Positions 32,651 to 42,808 of a stretch of DNA of 64,000 nt are shown one piece after another. The DNA comes from Hyposmocoma kahamanoa (lineage: Eukaryota > Arthropoda > Insecta > Lepidoptera > Cosmopterigidae). The stretch is from contig NW_020654748.1 of the NCBI RefSeq assembly GCF_003589595.1, positions 752,659 through 816,658 on the forward strand, in the 5' to 3' direction. Position 1 is the stretch's first letter, and each line of letters opens with the position of its first letter. The translations under genes and the position numbers were made by a program. The notes beneath the pieces were generated by a model. It was not told the origin of the DNA and searched no databases. It worked only from the letters and a program-made list of their open reading frames with translations.

Positions 32651-32932
32651 ATTACATTATATAAATACAAATTTCAACCACACACAAAATAGGCGCCTTT
32701 GCACTTTTCTATTGAATGCATAAGAAGTTTTTGAGAACCAAAAGGTCGGCTAGGGTGTACCTCAAGGCATCGACTGTACCTAATACCTTCCTCTGAAATA
32801 CCGGAAGTATTGAATTGTATTTTTGATGTATAATTAACAATTCACACCCCTAGACATAAAGATGACGAATTCCAACAATATTCATTTTAATAACAAATTC
32901 AAATCGTATTTGAAAGATGTTAGTCAGAAAGT

Positions 32933-33218
32933 CATTGACTTACAAATAAATGGACGACGGGTCTAATAAAAAAACCACGAAAAAAATGTCCCAAGTCAAC
33001 CTATTTAAACGTAGTGACATGTAAAGGAATATGAAAAAGCTAAAACGTTGAATTTAAATTGTAATGTCATCGCAGTACTGTCTAATTTTGCTTGCTTCGC
33101 TGTCAGTCGAACAAACGAAGACTAAAGCGTGAATGACGCTCTGTATACGATTTTAACGCCCTATAAGTTCGGACACTTTTTAGCGCGGACCCGACGTCCA
33201 TATAATTGTAAGTCAATG
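32933..33218 (+). mobile_element. MITE Q copy 2, 286 bp, 8-bp TSD
   Basis: Starts CATTGACTTACAAATAAATG and ends CATATAATTGTAAGTCAATG, so the terminal 13 bp are perfectly inverted. Exact 8-bp direct repeat CAGAAAGT at 32925-32932 and 33219-33226. Differs from copy 1 at only scattered sites. Confidence 0.93.
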
Positions 33219-33226
33219 CAGAAAGT

Positions 33227-34443
33227 GATATTATTTTTCAGATATTAATTTTTAGAATGGATTGCACGTATGGATTGTCTATGGTTGCATAGTGCTGAAC
33301 GAAAAATAAACATTTGGTTCAGTCCATTAAAATTTTTGTAATCAATCCTTAAAGGGAGGATTTAAAATTAGGATTTCGAAAATTTTAAATTTACTTTTAT
33401 AAGTCGTATAAGAAAAACCATTAGTAATATAAACACGAAATATCATCACTCACAATCGAAATCAACAGTTAATTAAATAATTTATTTGTAGTTGGCAGCA
33501 TAACTGGCTATCACTAAACCATCTATGGTCGAGTCAGTGACCTATTAGTTTACGTTTTCTGTATAAAGGATTGAAACGAACTATAAGTTTATGCTGTATA
33601 TAGTTTTAATTAACTACAAAAAGATTTATTTTTATAATCAAAGTAACCAAATGCGAACGTACAGTTACTTGAAAGGTAAAAGCACTCGAGCCTTGGCGAC
33701 AATAGCGACGGCATTGCCACAAAAGGGCCCAGTCGCTTCCGATACGGGCCGCCACGGGGGCATGCTCACTCACTCGATGCCCTGGCTATAAGCAGGGGCA
33801 GTTGTGTTTGATACAATAACGTTATCATTAAGTACTTTTTATATGAAACGAATACACTCGTGGTATAATAAGTGTACATCTGCAAAATGGTGAATTTTCA
33901 GGAGAGAGGTTTAAAGATGTGAAAATCTGTTGCATCCTTCAAATTGTCTCTTAAGAAATTTTTATTATCTAGCCAGGTGTCCAACAGCACTGGCAGTCGT
34001 GCGGTGCGATTGTGACATTCCACTACTGACATTAATATCACAACCACACATACATGGTAACACAGTGATCACACAATACACGCTCACACAGACTCTACAC
34101 GTACTCGCAGTTTCTCCTTTTTTGAATTGAATTTTCATATTTAAATTAAATTCTCTATTTTTCTTTTTACATAGTCGAAGCCACTTTATTTTTATTAACT
34201 GTAAATTGTTGGCTTCACTGAAAATCAGCATAACGAGATGTTTCCCTACGTCTCGTTACAAATAAGCTGAGTGGAGACCTATTTGGTACCATCTTAAATA
34301 TAACACTGTTTTATTTTAAGTAAATGTTATAATAAGGTTATTTTAATTTTTGTTTTTACGTTCTATTTGTATTATGGTTACTAAATAAACTATTTTTCTT
34401 TCTTTCTTTCTTTCTATGTTATGAACGACATTAATCGATGACT
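33227..34443. other. No gene recognised; (CTTT)n
   Basis: 33670-33800 is GC-richer. A CTTT microsatellite lies near 34397-34416. Short open frames show no motif. Confidence 0.45.
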
Positions 34444-34834
34444 TTTTAAGCGACTTTAAAAAGGAGGAGATTCTTAATTTGACTATAGATTTTTGTGTAT
34501 ATTACGCTGTTACTCTGTTTTTGTGAATTTGTGAATCGAATTTGATGATTCTTTTCATTATTACATAATGTAATATATAATAAAATTTGTCAAGCTTTAT
34601 TGAAACCGGTTACCGGGAAGTGCGCGAAACCGAATTCAGCCCCTAGTTTGCCACCCTTAGAGGTGGAATATTTTCTTCAAATTTAACTGAGATCAATACG
34701 GACATACCCTTTTTCCAACAAAAAGAGAATCACCAAAATCGGTTCACCAATAAAAGTAATCGCATAACATACACACAAAAGAAAAATATAAAGTCGAATT
34801 GAGAACTTCCTCCTTTTTTGAAGTCGGTTAAAAG
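34444..34834. repeat. Repeat A inverted pair
   Basis: The left part (34444-34560) is a plus repeat A start (TTTTTAAGCGACTTTAAAAA, GAATTTGATGATTCTTTT). The right part (34570-34834) is a minus copy ending TTCCTCCTTTTTTGAAGTCG. Both outer ends are therefore the same A terminus, head to head. Confidence 0.7.
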
Positions 34835-35448
34835 GGAAGAAATACAGTTAGTTGTATTCGCACGTTGAAAGCAATATCACAGTAGAATAAAACAAGTTGA
34901 GTAACACCGTTCAAAATAAGTACGGCTTGTAAGTGTGGGTAATTCCCACGCACGGATGCGCACATTCGGTCAGTAATGAAAGGCGCATTGGGACGACCAG
35001 TGTCATGCACCGCTAGATTATGCAAATGTGTGCAGGCGCGCGCACATACAAGCCGCGCTGCGACGTTTGTACATAATTACCATACTTATTCTACTATGCC
35101 AATACGGTCAGTAAACGAAAATCTCGCTTTTTTAAATTTAAACTAATTTTAAAAACATTGAAGTTAAACTCCCTAAAAGTTGACTTTTTCGTTTAGTGAC
35201 GGTATTTAATATCAACGTGCTATATATTTGAATGAATACATTTTCTATAGAAATATATAGAAGTGCAATAAAAGCGTAAATATTAGAAACTAAAACTGGA
35301 TTAAAAACTAAAATATCAAATTCATAATTTTATTTATTAAACGATAGACTATCAACTTAATACTGCTACGTTCACCATAGAATGTGCCAAGTCGCTACCC
35401 GTGGTGTATACAACACTATTTAGTTAACCAATTTTTTTTTGCACACAC
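34835..35448. other. No gene recognised
   Basis: 35266-35315 (GCGTAAATATTAGAAACTAAAACTGGAT) resembles 6249-6297 (GCTTAAATACTAGAAAGTAAAACTAGGAT). The rest is unassigned. Confidence 0.4.
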
Positions 35449-35670
35449 TGGACACGCACATAGACAACTAGAAATTACACAAAACTCACGAGAGAAAGAA
35501 AAAAAAAACAAATTCATTGACTTAATCTAGGTTACATATATCATTGCTGGTGAACTTCTTTTAAGTATGAAAATACCTGTGTCAGAAGCCACGCTCCTCC
35601 AATCCGGTACAATTATTACTTAGATTAAGTGCTGATCTTATTTTATGTTAACAAATTAAAATTAAAAATA

Positions 35671-35753
<83 letters not shown>

Positions 35754-35996
35754 TGTGTGCGCGCATGTGCGTGTGCGTGTGCGTGTGTGTGTTTGAGAAG
35801 GTGATTACTTAGACCGAGACTCGCAAAAGATTTTCAACTTCATTATAATTTTTAGACTTTAACCATTTAGTTGTCTCATTACGACACTCATAGGCATAAT
35901 AGGCAGAAATAAATGTAGTCCGTACAAATGTTTCTACCGGCCCGGGAATCGAACTCGGGATATCCGCGTGGTGACCGTTCGGCCACGGAGACAGTT
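35449..35996 (-). mobile_element. SINE 1 split by a ~0.4-kb insertion with GT repeat
   Basis: The SINE body TAGACAACTAGAAATTACAC lies at 35461-35480. The tRNA-like head with CCCGGGAATCGAACTCGGGA (B box on minus) and GACCGTTCGGCCACGG lies at 35941-35996. Between them, 35501-35903 is foreign and holds the GT tract. Confidence 0.65.
35672..35792. repeat. (GT)n microsatellite, ~120 bp
   Basis: Long TG/GT run, at first pure and then interrupted by GC and CA units (GTGTGCGCGCATGTG). Alternating purine-pyrimidine, so Z-DNA potential is expected. Confidence 0.97.
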
Positions 35997-36139
35997 TTAA
36001 TAATAAAATACTACAGCAATAATTAATTATAAGGGATTTATGGATCAAAACAATTGCTTGCACAAACCGCTTAGTGTTTTTTTATATGAAAGATGTCAAA
36101 GTCACAGGTCACAGTCAAGTCATTGTATGACTGCATGAA

Positions 36140-36636
36140 ACAATTACGAATGGTGAAAGTACAGGCACACATCATCATCATCATCATCATCAACCCATTT
36201 CTATGTCCCACTGCTGGGCACGGGTCTCCTTTCAGACGAGGGTTTAGGCCATAGTCCGCCACGCTGGCCCAATGCGGGTTGGGTACTTACACGTTTTCCA
36301 AGGGTTGTGAACGTTCTTCAACGTGCAGGCTTTATCACGATGTTTTCCTTCACCGAAAAGCTCATGATAAATTTCAATTTCGCACATAAATTCCGAGAAA
36401 CTCAGAAGTGCGAGCCCGGATTCGAACCTACGACCTACTGCTTCAGAGGCAATAGGTCAAAGCATTTGGCTACCACAGCTTCACCACAGGCACACGGGAC
36501 TTGTCAACTATGCTTCTGAGATCTTTATGATTTTAAGCTTTAAGCGGCACTGCAACTGTTGTGGATTGGCGTGTCGCTTACCACCAGGCGCACGACTTGT
36601 TCGTCCCGCCACGTGGTATCGTAAAAAAGTGAAGAG
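36140..36636 (+). repeat. Repeat B copy split by SINE D
   Basis: The left piece ends TGGTGAAAGTACAGGCACAC. The right piece resumes ACAGGCACACGGGACTTGTC and runs through ACTTGTTCGTCCCGCCACGT to GTATCGTAAAAAAG. Together they are one B copy. Confidence 0.85.
36171..36485 (+). mobile_element. SINE D, complete, with 10-bp TSD
   Basis: 315 bp: a (CAT)n start, TCCCACTGCTGGGCACGGGT, GTCCGCCACGCTGGCCCAAT, ACGATGTTTTCCTTCACCGA, and a terminal segment AGCCCGGATTCGAACCTACG followed by TCAGAGGCAATAGGTC. The last part has a B-box-like GGATTCGAACC in reverse. Exact direct repeat ACAGGCACAC at 36161-36170 and 36486-36495. The length of the duplication fits LINE-driven retrotransposition. Confidence 0.88.
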
Positions 36637-36871
36637 TAATTTGCTTACATATGAAATAAAGATTACTTGACTTTAACATTTGACCTAAACAGCATTTTAG
36701 AAGATTTCTTAATTACAATATAACTAAAATAAGAGTTACGGTGACATAAGCGAGTAGAGCGATTAGTGGGAAGCCGGTAGTGAGGGAACTGATACGAGCG
36801 GAGGGATGCACCCCTTATGTTTCATTAACGATTGAGGTTATATAGATTTTAAGACTTTCGTGGTCATTCAC

Positions 36872-36955
36872 TAAATGATTATCACTAGTAACAGGTTTCT
36901 TACCACGGTATAACTTCTTTTTATTTTCCCGATATTTCGGAACGGTTGCACGCTC
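36872..36955. repeat. Penelope-like terminal arm, left
   Basis: 84 bp, identical to the reverse complement of 37566-37649. Contains CCCGATATTTCGGAACGGTT, a motif familiar from Penelope-like terminal repeats. Confidence 0.95.
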
Positions 36956-37565
36956 CATGGTCACGGGTTGACTGGACGGCGGCAGATGACAGCTTTATGG
37001 GCAGACATATCTGTCTACCCTCTTGCGCTGTCGACGACTACCTTCATCGCGATTTGTTGTGGCGTTACCATTGTCACTCACTTTTTTCACACAAACCACA
37101 CTTACTGTATCCACACGCGAAACTGAACTCGAGGTGTTTTTGTTTTTATTACTGCACGCACTAAGGACCGGATTCCATGCACTGGACAGTTTAAAACCAT
37201 CATCACGGTTAAATGTTTTGTACTTCGTGATCTCGATGGCTTCTCGTACCAACCGTGGTATGTAGTGACGTTCTGTCGAGAGTACCTGGGGGCTATGCAA
37301 CTCGATCCAGTGGTTAGTGTCAGTCTGTGTGAGATGTTGTGCTATAGCCGACTTCTGTGCATCATTGTTTTTTACTGCTCGGATGTGTTCCTTCATACGA
37401 TCGACAATTGTTCGTTTAGTCTGACCGATATACGAGCTCCCACAACTGCAGTTCACTTTATAGACACCCGGTGTTTGTAAAGGAAGGTGGTCTTTTGGTG
37501 AACGTAACATTTTTCCTATTTTGGTTAAGGGGGTGAAAACAGTTTTTATGGAAAACTTGCAACCT

Positions 37566-37649
37566 GAGCGTGCAACCGTTCCGAAATATCGGGAAAATAA
37601 AAAGAAGTTATACCGTGGTAAGAAACCTGTTACTAGTGATAATCATTTA
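37566..37649. repeat. Penelope-like terminal arm, right
   Basis: 84 of 84 positions complementary to the left arm. Immediately followed by the right copy of the 11-bp target repeat. Confidence 0.95.
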
Positions 37650-37713
37650 CGATTGAGGTTGTTGCCTTGCGAAGTGTTAGACAGGCAAATACAATTATTT
37701 TTATTTATTATTA

Positions 37714-37806
37714 GCAATCCATTTATACTCATACGTCTCACTACTAGGAACGAGTCTCCTCTCAAGCGAGGATTTTGTAAAGCTGGCCCAATGCGGGCGG
37801 GGTACT
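37714..37806 (+). mobile_element. SINE D fragment
   Basis: ACTCATACGTCTCACTACTAGG, AGTCTCCTCTCAAGCGAGGAT and GCTGGCCCAATGCGGGCGGG. A repeat B piece follows directly. Confidence 0.55.
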
Positions 37807-37817
37807 TTCTTCGATAT

Positions 37818-37985
37818 GTTCGTCCAAGGAAATATCGCCATCTTACCTATTTCTGCCGCCAAGCAATAATGTGAGCATTGCTGCGTTCCGGTTTTGAAGG
37901 GGGTGCTGGTGAAATAACAGACACATTGGAATTGTCGACTTATGTCTCAGGAAGACAGGTGTAGTGGCAATGCCCGTCAAATGCA
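37818..37985 (+). repeat. Repeat B fragment
   Basis: TTCGTCCAAGGAAATATCGCC, CTGCCGCCAAGCAATAATGTG, GCGTTCCGGTTTTGAAGGGG and ACTTATGTCTCAGG. The 3' third is missing. Confidence 0.7.
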
Positions 37986-37999
37986 ATTACATACATAAA

Positions 38000-38790
38000 A
38001 TTCACGCCTTTGTATTTCCAATGGGGTAGATAGAGACTATCGAGGCCTCCTACATTACGATCTCTCACTGTACTCTCTTTTGTGCCGCTTGTTGCCAATC
38101 GGCAATTCGAAGCTCACACAGGTGTTTGTGGACTTGGTCGATCCAACGATATCTACCGGACGGTTGCCCCAGATATGCTCTCTTGACTGCACGATTCTCA
38201 CCCATCCTCTCGACGTGGCCAATCCAGCGAAGTCGGGCTGATTTTGTCTCTCCCATGATGTTAGGCTCCTTTGTCAAATCCTCGATCCTAGATTTTTCCT
38301 CATTCCCCTCCCTCATTTTCCTCAGATCCCAGAATCTTTCTAAGATTTTCCCCTACGCGACTAAGAGCTTGTTCTCCTCCTTCAACGTCAGCGGCCACAC
38401 TTCGCATCCATAAATCAAAATTGGTCAAATGATTGTCTTATAAATCCAAACCTTAGTTCTCCTACTAATTAGCTTGGACACCAGGTTTTGTTGAAGGGCT
38501 AAGCACCTCAGTGCGTTTTGGATACGGATGTCAATTTCTTCATGCCTTTGGTTAGTATCGATCACTGTGCGTCTAAGATACTTAAGTTTATCCACTCCTC
38601 TGTAGGTGGTTTCATTCACGACCAGATCTTTTCTAAGGGTCTTGTCTTTACTAAGGGTGTCTTTGTACCTGCGCATATGGAAATACTCCGTCTTTTCTCA
38701 GCTAATTCTGAGACCAACCTTCAGTCCCTCTTTTTCTAGCATTCTAACCATGGCCCGAATCTCCTCCGCACATGTTTATAATACATATTT
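38000..38790 (-). pseudogene. RTE-like LINE RT C-terminal remnant
   Basis: On the minus strand in order: AMVRMLEKEGLKVGLRIS with a stop then EKTEYFHM (palm-end K-E--M), ETTYRGVDKLKYLRRTVI (KYLG-like), RIQNALRCLALQQNLVSKLI, YKTIIRP-type YG-EVW block (LIYGCEVWPLT), GKILERFWDLRK, and ETKSARLRWIGHVERMGENR with QVHKHLCELRIADWQQAAQK. This is the normal C-terminal order of RTE/BovB-type RTs. At least two stops and frameshifts. Confidence 0.85.
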
Positions 38791-39437
38791 CTAAAGAAGT
38801 TGATTTTACGGGTGATTTTTTAGAAATTTATTCCTAAATTGGCAAATTTTAAATCCACTCTTGAACCGTTTTAAAAATAGCATCTTCCCGTTTAACCGTC
38901 GATGTAATTATTTCCGTTACTTTGACAAGGACTGACTGCCGACTGCATCGTGTAAAACCAAAAGTCCGCTTCCAATGTTTATAATTTTCGCAATTATTTT
39001 TATGTATTCGAAATTTTGAACATTCCCTTTTGTCCCCACTGCATGGTTAGCATCACGTTTTCAACCAATTCATATCAAAATCGTGAATTTTTTTTTCTCA
39101 CAAATGCCTCCTTTCTAAGTCTACTTACGTCGCAGCGCGGGGAGCCGTCGACACAATGACCCCACGTAAATCTCCCACCGCTACGGCCTTTGCCTCGGCC
39201 GGACAGCGGAATTCATAAATTATGATTCACTTGCTCACTGAAAACCTTTTTATATCTCCGCTTATGCGGTGAAACAGCTCGTTTTTATTTCCCTCATTTG
39301 TACCTTAGCTGTTTTTACCTTAACAGGTTTTTGATTATGTCATTTTGCATTTTTTTATTCAAAATCTACGCAATACAAGAAAAACCCAATAGGCTAAGTA
39401 TATCTCTATATTTCATTTTCTTTTTATATTGATACCA
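38791..39437. other. No gene recognised
   Basis: AT-rich, with a GC-richer patch at 39130-39205. No motif. Confidence 0.45.
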
Positions 39438-39521
39438 AATGATGAAACGAAAAAGTCGTGAGCCTGGTGGTAAGGTATACGCCTGTCTATAACAGCTGCA
39501 GTGCCACTCAGAGCTTTTCAC
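39438..39521 (-). repeat. Repeat B 3'-end fragment
   Basis: GATGAAACGAAAAAGTCGTG, GCCTGGTGGTAAGGTATACG and CAGTGCCACTCAGAGCTTTT. Confidence 0.65.
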
Positions 39522-39892
39522 AAAAATACTTACCACGGAAGAAAGAAAATAAATGTATGTGGTCTGTGATACTTACATACGAATGGAATCCAGTTGATGC
39601 AAAGACTAGCTCGAATCTGCTTTTTTTGTTGTAACGTTTTCTCCCCCGCTCTAAAAATGTTTTGAGAAGAAAGAAAGACAATTATTTGTTGCCACAAACC
39701 CGAAAAATAAAACAACAATAAATAAAAACAAAAATGTATGTTGCTTCACGAAAATTTTTCACAAAATAAAATTTAAACTTATTTACAAAATCAGCAAAGA
39801 CACTAATTATAAAAATATAAAGAGACTTTGTGTAGCACCAGCTGTGACAACGAAAAGGTCACCAACTCAGCATTAACTGGAAAACACATACA
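39522..39892. other. No gene recognised
   Basis: AT-rich. A 62-codon minus frame (39530-39718) lacks motifs. Confidence 0.45.
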
Positions 39893-39950
39893 CTCACACA
39901 CTCAACATAGCCCCGCACTAGGGACAACCCTGTGTCGCGAGTGTTGACTG
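39893..39950 (-). mobile_element. SINE 1 tail fragment
   Basis: CACTCAACATAGCCCCGCACTAGGG followed by CCTGTGTCGCG, identical in layout to 170-220. The tRNA-like head is absent. Confidence 0.65.
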
Positions 39951-40029
39951 TCCAATTTGGACCCTTTTTTTAAATAAAGTTTAACATGATCCTCCACACT
40001 CTACACACGCCTCAGTTTTTTTTTACACA

Positions 40030-40222
40030 CGCCTGTTTATTCTTGGTACTTTTTAAAGGACACCTGGTCGTTTTGAAGAACATCCTTAATCTGGTTGAGG
40101 TACACACGCTGAGGTAGATCTTTCCCCACAATTCCCATCACGTTTGCTATAAATTTATGTGGTTATTCTATTAAAATCCATCCTTTTTCACGTGACTAAA
40201 CCATCGAACAACCTTATCTATC
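40030..40222 (-). pseudogene. LINE C-terminal fragment (RWxGHV type)
   Basis: On the minus strand, DKVVRWFSHVKKDG (R-W-GHVERM motif) is followed after stops and a frameshift by VGKDLPQRVYLNQIKDVLQ and PLKSTKNKQACV. The block R--YLDQI-DVL-KGQVRSTRNRRACM is what I expect directly before the 7.3-kb fragment's sequence in the same LINE type. Strongly decayed. Confidence 0.6.
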
Positions 40223-40257
40223 CTACTAAATTATCTTTTACGGTTTAACTTGTGAAG

Positions 40258-40890
40258 TGCAGGGAAGTACTGCCACCTAACCTATTTCTGCCGCCAATCA
40301 GTAATGTAAGCATTACTGCGTACCTGTTTGGAAAGGTAAGGGTGCTAGTGAAATTACAGGCAAATGGGACTTGTCACTTAGAATAATAATGCATAGAAAC
40401 CTAGTCCGCACAGGTTAAGTGAGGCAAATTGAAGCGCGCCCAAAGGGCCTACACGAGCGGGCGGGCCTTCAGTGCTCAAGGTCAACTTGCACCGCGAACA
40501 GCTCAAGAATTTTAGCTAAAAATGACGAAATGTGCGGTAAATGAGTGTAAAAATACGTCAGACAAACATAAAATAGATACTAACATCACATTCCACAAGG
40601 AAGTAACGCGTTTCAACTTGTATTTTTATATAAATATTCACTAAAACCGAAAATTAACCTACTACCAAAACTAGCCTACATGAATTTGATTTTTGCCTCA
40701 CTTGTGACAGTTCGTTTGATATGAAACTATCATTCTATGCGTTATTATTCTAAGACTTGTCAACTTACGAGTATGTCTCAGGGTGACGGGCACACTGGCA
40801 GTGCCCCTAATATTTTTGCGATTTAAAGCTCTGTCTCTTACCACTTAGGCGCATAACTTGTTCGTTCCATCACTTAGTATTATATAAAAA
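40258..40890 (+). repeat. Repeat B copy split by MITE P
   Basis: The left half runs to GGCAAATGGGACTTGTCA (40376). The right half resumes ACTTGTCAACTTACGAGTATG (40755) through CGTTCCATCACTTAGTATTA. The ACTTGTCA overlap is the MITE target duplication. Confidence 0.88.
40377..40754 (-). mobile_element. MITE P copy 3, 378 bp, nested in repeat B
   Basis: Inverse orientation to copies 1 and 2. Ends CTTAGAATAATAATGCATAG (one mismatch) and CTATGCGTTATTATTCTAAG. Exact 8-bp repeat ACTTGTCA at 40369-40376 and 40755-40762. Because repeat B sequence is known from other copies, the empty site can be read directly. Confidence 0.95.
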
Positions 40891-41068
40891 TAAAAATAAA
40901 TTTAAAAAACCTCCATCTATTATTATTGTAGTATTGAAGGCAATGTAGACATTAGTTATTTCCATGGATCATCGAAACATTTCCGTTTCTATCGTACACA
41001 CTACATAATTTTTCTGACAACAACACTCTTTCATTACCTGTGAGATTAGATTAGTTAGATATTCTAAT

Positions 41069-41568
41069 AATTAAAAGTTTTTTATTGAATTGATATTCAA
41101 TTATTTTTTGTGAAATTACTCCACTAGTTTGTTATAATTATTAATACAAAGATCGAACACTCAGAAAAAACACTCAGAAAAAATTCCTTCGATCCGGTCG
41201 GATTCGAACCGACGTCTTCTTGCATACCGTGCCAGACGCTATACCAACTAAGCCACGGAACGAACCATCGGACCTCACGAATTTTTCTATGTGCTTGCAT
41301 CGCGTCTTTGTACTTGGTTTTTCAACGACTTTTTAGTCATAGCGCCATCTATGAGAAATCTTTGACAGATTTATCACCAGTTAGTACCTTTACAGCTACC
41401 AGTCCTGGCGAGAGACGTCGCTATTCACTGTATTAATTAATTTTTTTTTATTGAATTGATATTCAATATTTTTTTGTGAAATTACTCCACTAGTTTGTTA
41501 TAATTATTAATACAAAGATCGAACACTCAGAAAAAACACTCAGAAAAAATTCCTTCGATCCGGTCGGA
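41069..41568 (-). mobile_element. SINE C tandem (1.3 units) with 14-bp TSD
   Basis: A complete minus unit (41069-41450) is joined to the 3' part of a second unit (about 41452-41568). Both carry the same short internal duplication AACACTCAGAAAAAACACTC. The whole is bounded by the direct repeat TTAGATATTCTAAT (41055-41068 and 41569-41582). A tandem template inserted as one event is the simplest reading. Confidence 0.85.
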
Positions 41569-41582
41569 TTAGATATTCTAAT

Positions 41583-42458
41583 GTTTTATTTTTTATTTGT
41601 TACAAACGCATTCAACGTAGCAATACCTTACAACACTTTCAAACCTAAACATATTTGTATGAGTATCTTATATTGTATGTATATATAACGTAAGAAATAA
41701 TTACATTTGAAGCATTGGGTGTAACAAGGATGTATCACGTAAAAGTGAGATTCGAGAAAATTGAAAATAAATGCCTTATACCTTTTTAATATTCATAATG
41801 TGACTCGAGCTCAAAGATTCAAGTTTATTATTATTTTAGAATTAGAAACATTTGAAATTATTTTTTTTCCTTGTGTTATCCGCCGTTGTTGCATTGCACC
41901 AAGCCAGTAAAGTAATGGGGTGTTCGTTTTATTATTGGTTTTTAGGGAAATAAATTGTGAATCAGTCTTATTTAAAAGTTACATTGAAAAAAATATAAAC
42001 CTATTTTTAAACATTCATTCAATTCGCTGGATTGACATTAATCGACAGTACCATCTTCAGCAGGTCTCACTGGCTACATGCTCCTTGTTGAGAATGAAGT
42101 TGCTCGTTTCAGATATTTTTTTACATTAAAATAGGTTTTTACAAACTGCAGGTAACGGGTCCGAAATTCAAACGCACATTTATAATCTATGCCACAAGGG
42201 CGGGGCGCCACCTTCTAAATGAATGAAAACTACGCCATCTAGAAGGGAGATCGAAATGGGTTTTTTTTTCTGAAGATACTAGATATTGTTTTACATGTTT
42301 TGATGCAATAACATCAAAACGGGCTTTGGGCGCCGAACCCCCTTGTTGTTTGTTCCTAATGCTTCAATTTACAACAACAAAATATTAATTTAGCATAGAA
42401 CAACGTCCACTTCAGAATGCAATAAAAATAACCATGACCTCGTTTATATTCGTTTTGA
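41583..42458. other. No gene recognised
   Basis: AT-rich. 42170-42240 is GC-richer. Short frames lack motifs. Confidence 0.45.
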
Positions 42459-42655
42459 AGTAGCAATAAAGAGTTCGTCCAGGGAAGCTATTGCCACCTA
42501 AACTATTTCTACCGCTAAACGCTAATGTGAGCATACTGTCTTCCGATTTCGAAGGTTACTGGTGAAATTACAGGCACATGGGACTTGACAACTTATGTCT
42601 TAGGGTGACACTTAATATCACATAATATAACACTTGATATCATAATAAAAAAAAA
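42459..42655 (+). repeat. Repeat B copy, 3' third missing
   Basis: GTAGCAATAAAGAGTTCGTCC, CTACCGCTAAACGCTAATGTG, GGTGAAATTACAGGCACATGGG and TATGTCTTAGGGTGACACTT, then an A-rich end. Confidence 0.72.
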
Positions 42656-42691
42656 TTTAAATATGGAAATATCATTATAACAGATGGACTG

Positions 42692-42765
42692 ACGACCTCG
42701 GTGGCGTAGTGGTTTGCATTGTAGGCTGTGTGGAGGTGCCGTGTTCAATTCCCGATTGGACCAAT
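42692..42765 (+). other. tRNA-like segment (SINE head or tRNA relic)
   Basis: GGTGGCGTAGTGGTTTGC fits an A box and GTGTTCAATTCCC a B box at normal spacing. A tRNA cloverleaf is not convincing (the acceptor ends GACCTCGG and TTGGACCA pair poorly), so a SINE head is likelier than a functional tRNA. Confidence 0.5.
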
Positions 42766-42808
42766 TAAGGAAATGAACCTTTCTATGTCGTCCTCACTTT
42801 AAAACACT

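Larger units (their letters stand above)
36840..37649 (-). mobile_element. Penelope-like element, truncated, with GIY-YIG endonuclease
   Basis: A minus frame (37510-36995, 171 codons) encodes PGVYKVNCSCGSSYIGQTKR, then MKEHIRAVKN and HWIELHSPQVLSTERHYIPR. GVY--C-CGS-YIGQT-R is the GIY-YIG nuclease core with its Cys pair, as in Penelope-like retroelements. Glu in STERHYIPR-R-A-EI is the usual distal catalytic region. The RT domain is missing. Identical 84-bp arms flank the frame in inverted orientation (36872-36955 and 37566-37649). A 32-bp extension follows one arm (36840-36871), and the 11-bp direct repeat CGATTGAGGTT bounds the whole (36829-36839 and 37650-37660). Confidence 0.9.

Noticed and set aside
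36071..36262. 63-codon minus frame with Met run
   Set aside because: It is a translation of the (CAT)n start of SINE D.
36872..37649. Hammerhead ribozyme in the Penelope-like arms
   Set aside because: Such ribozymes occur in some Penelope-like elements, but I see no CTGATGA core in either arm; GAAA alone is not evidence.
42692..42765. Possible functional tRNA gene
   Set aside because: A and B boxes fit, but acceptor and anticodon arms do not pair convincingly. SINE heads of this kind are common in the window.
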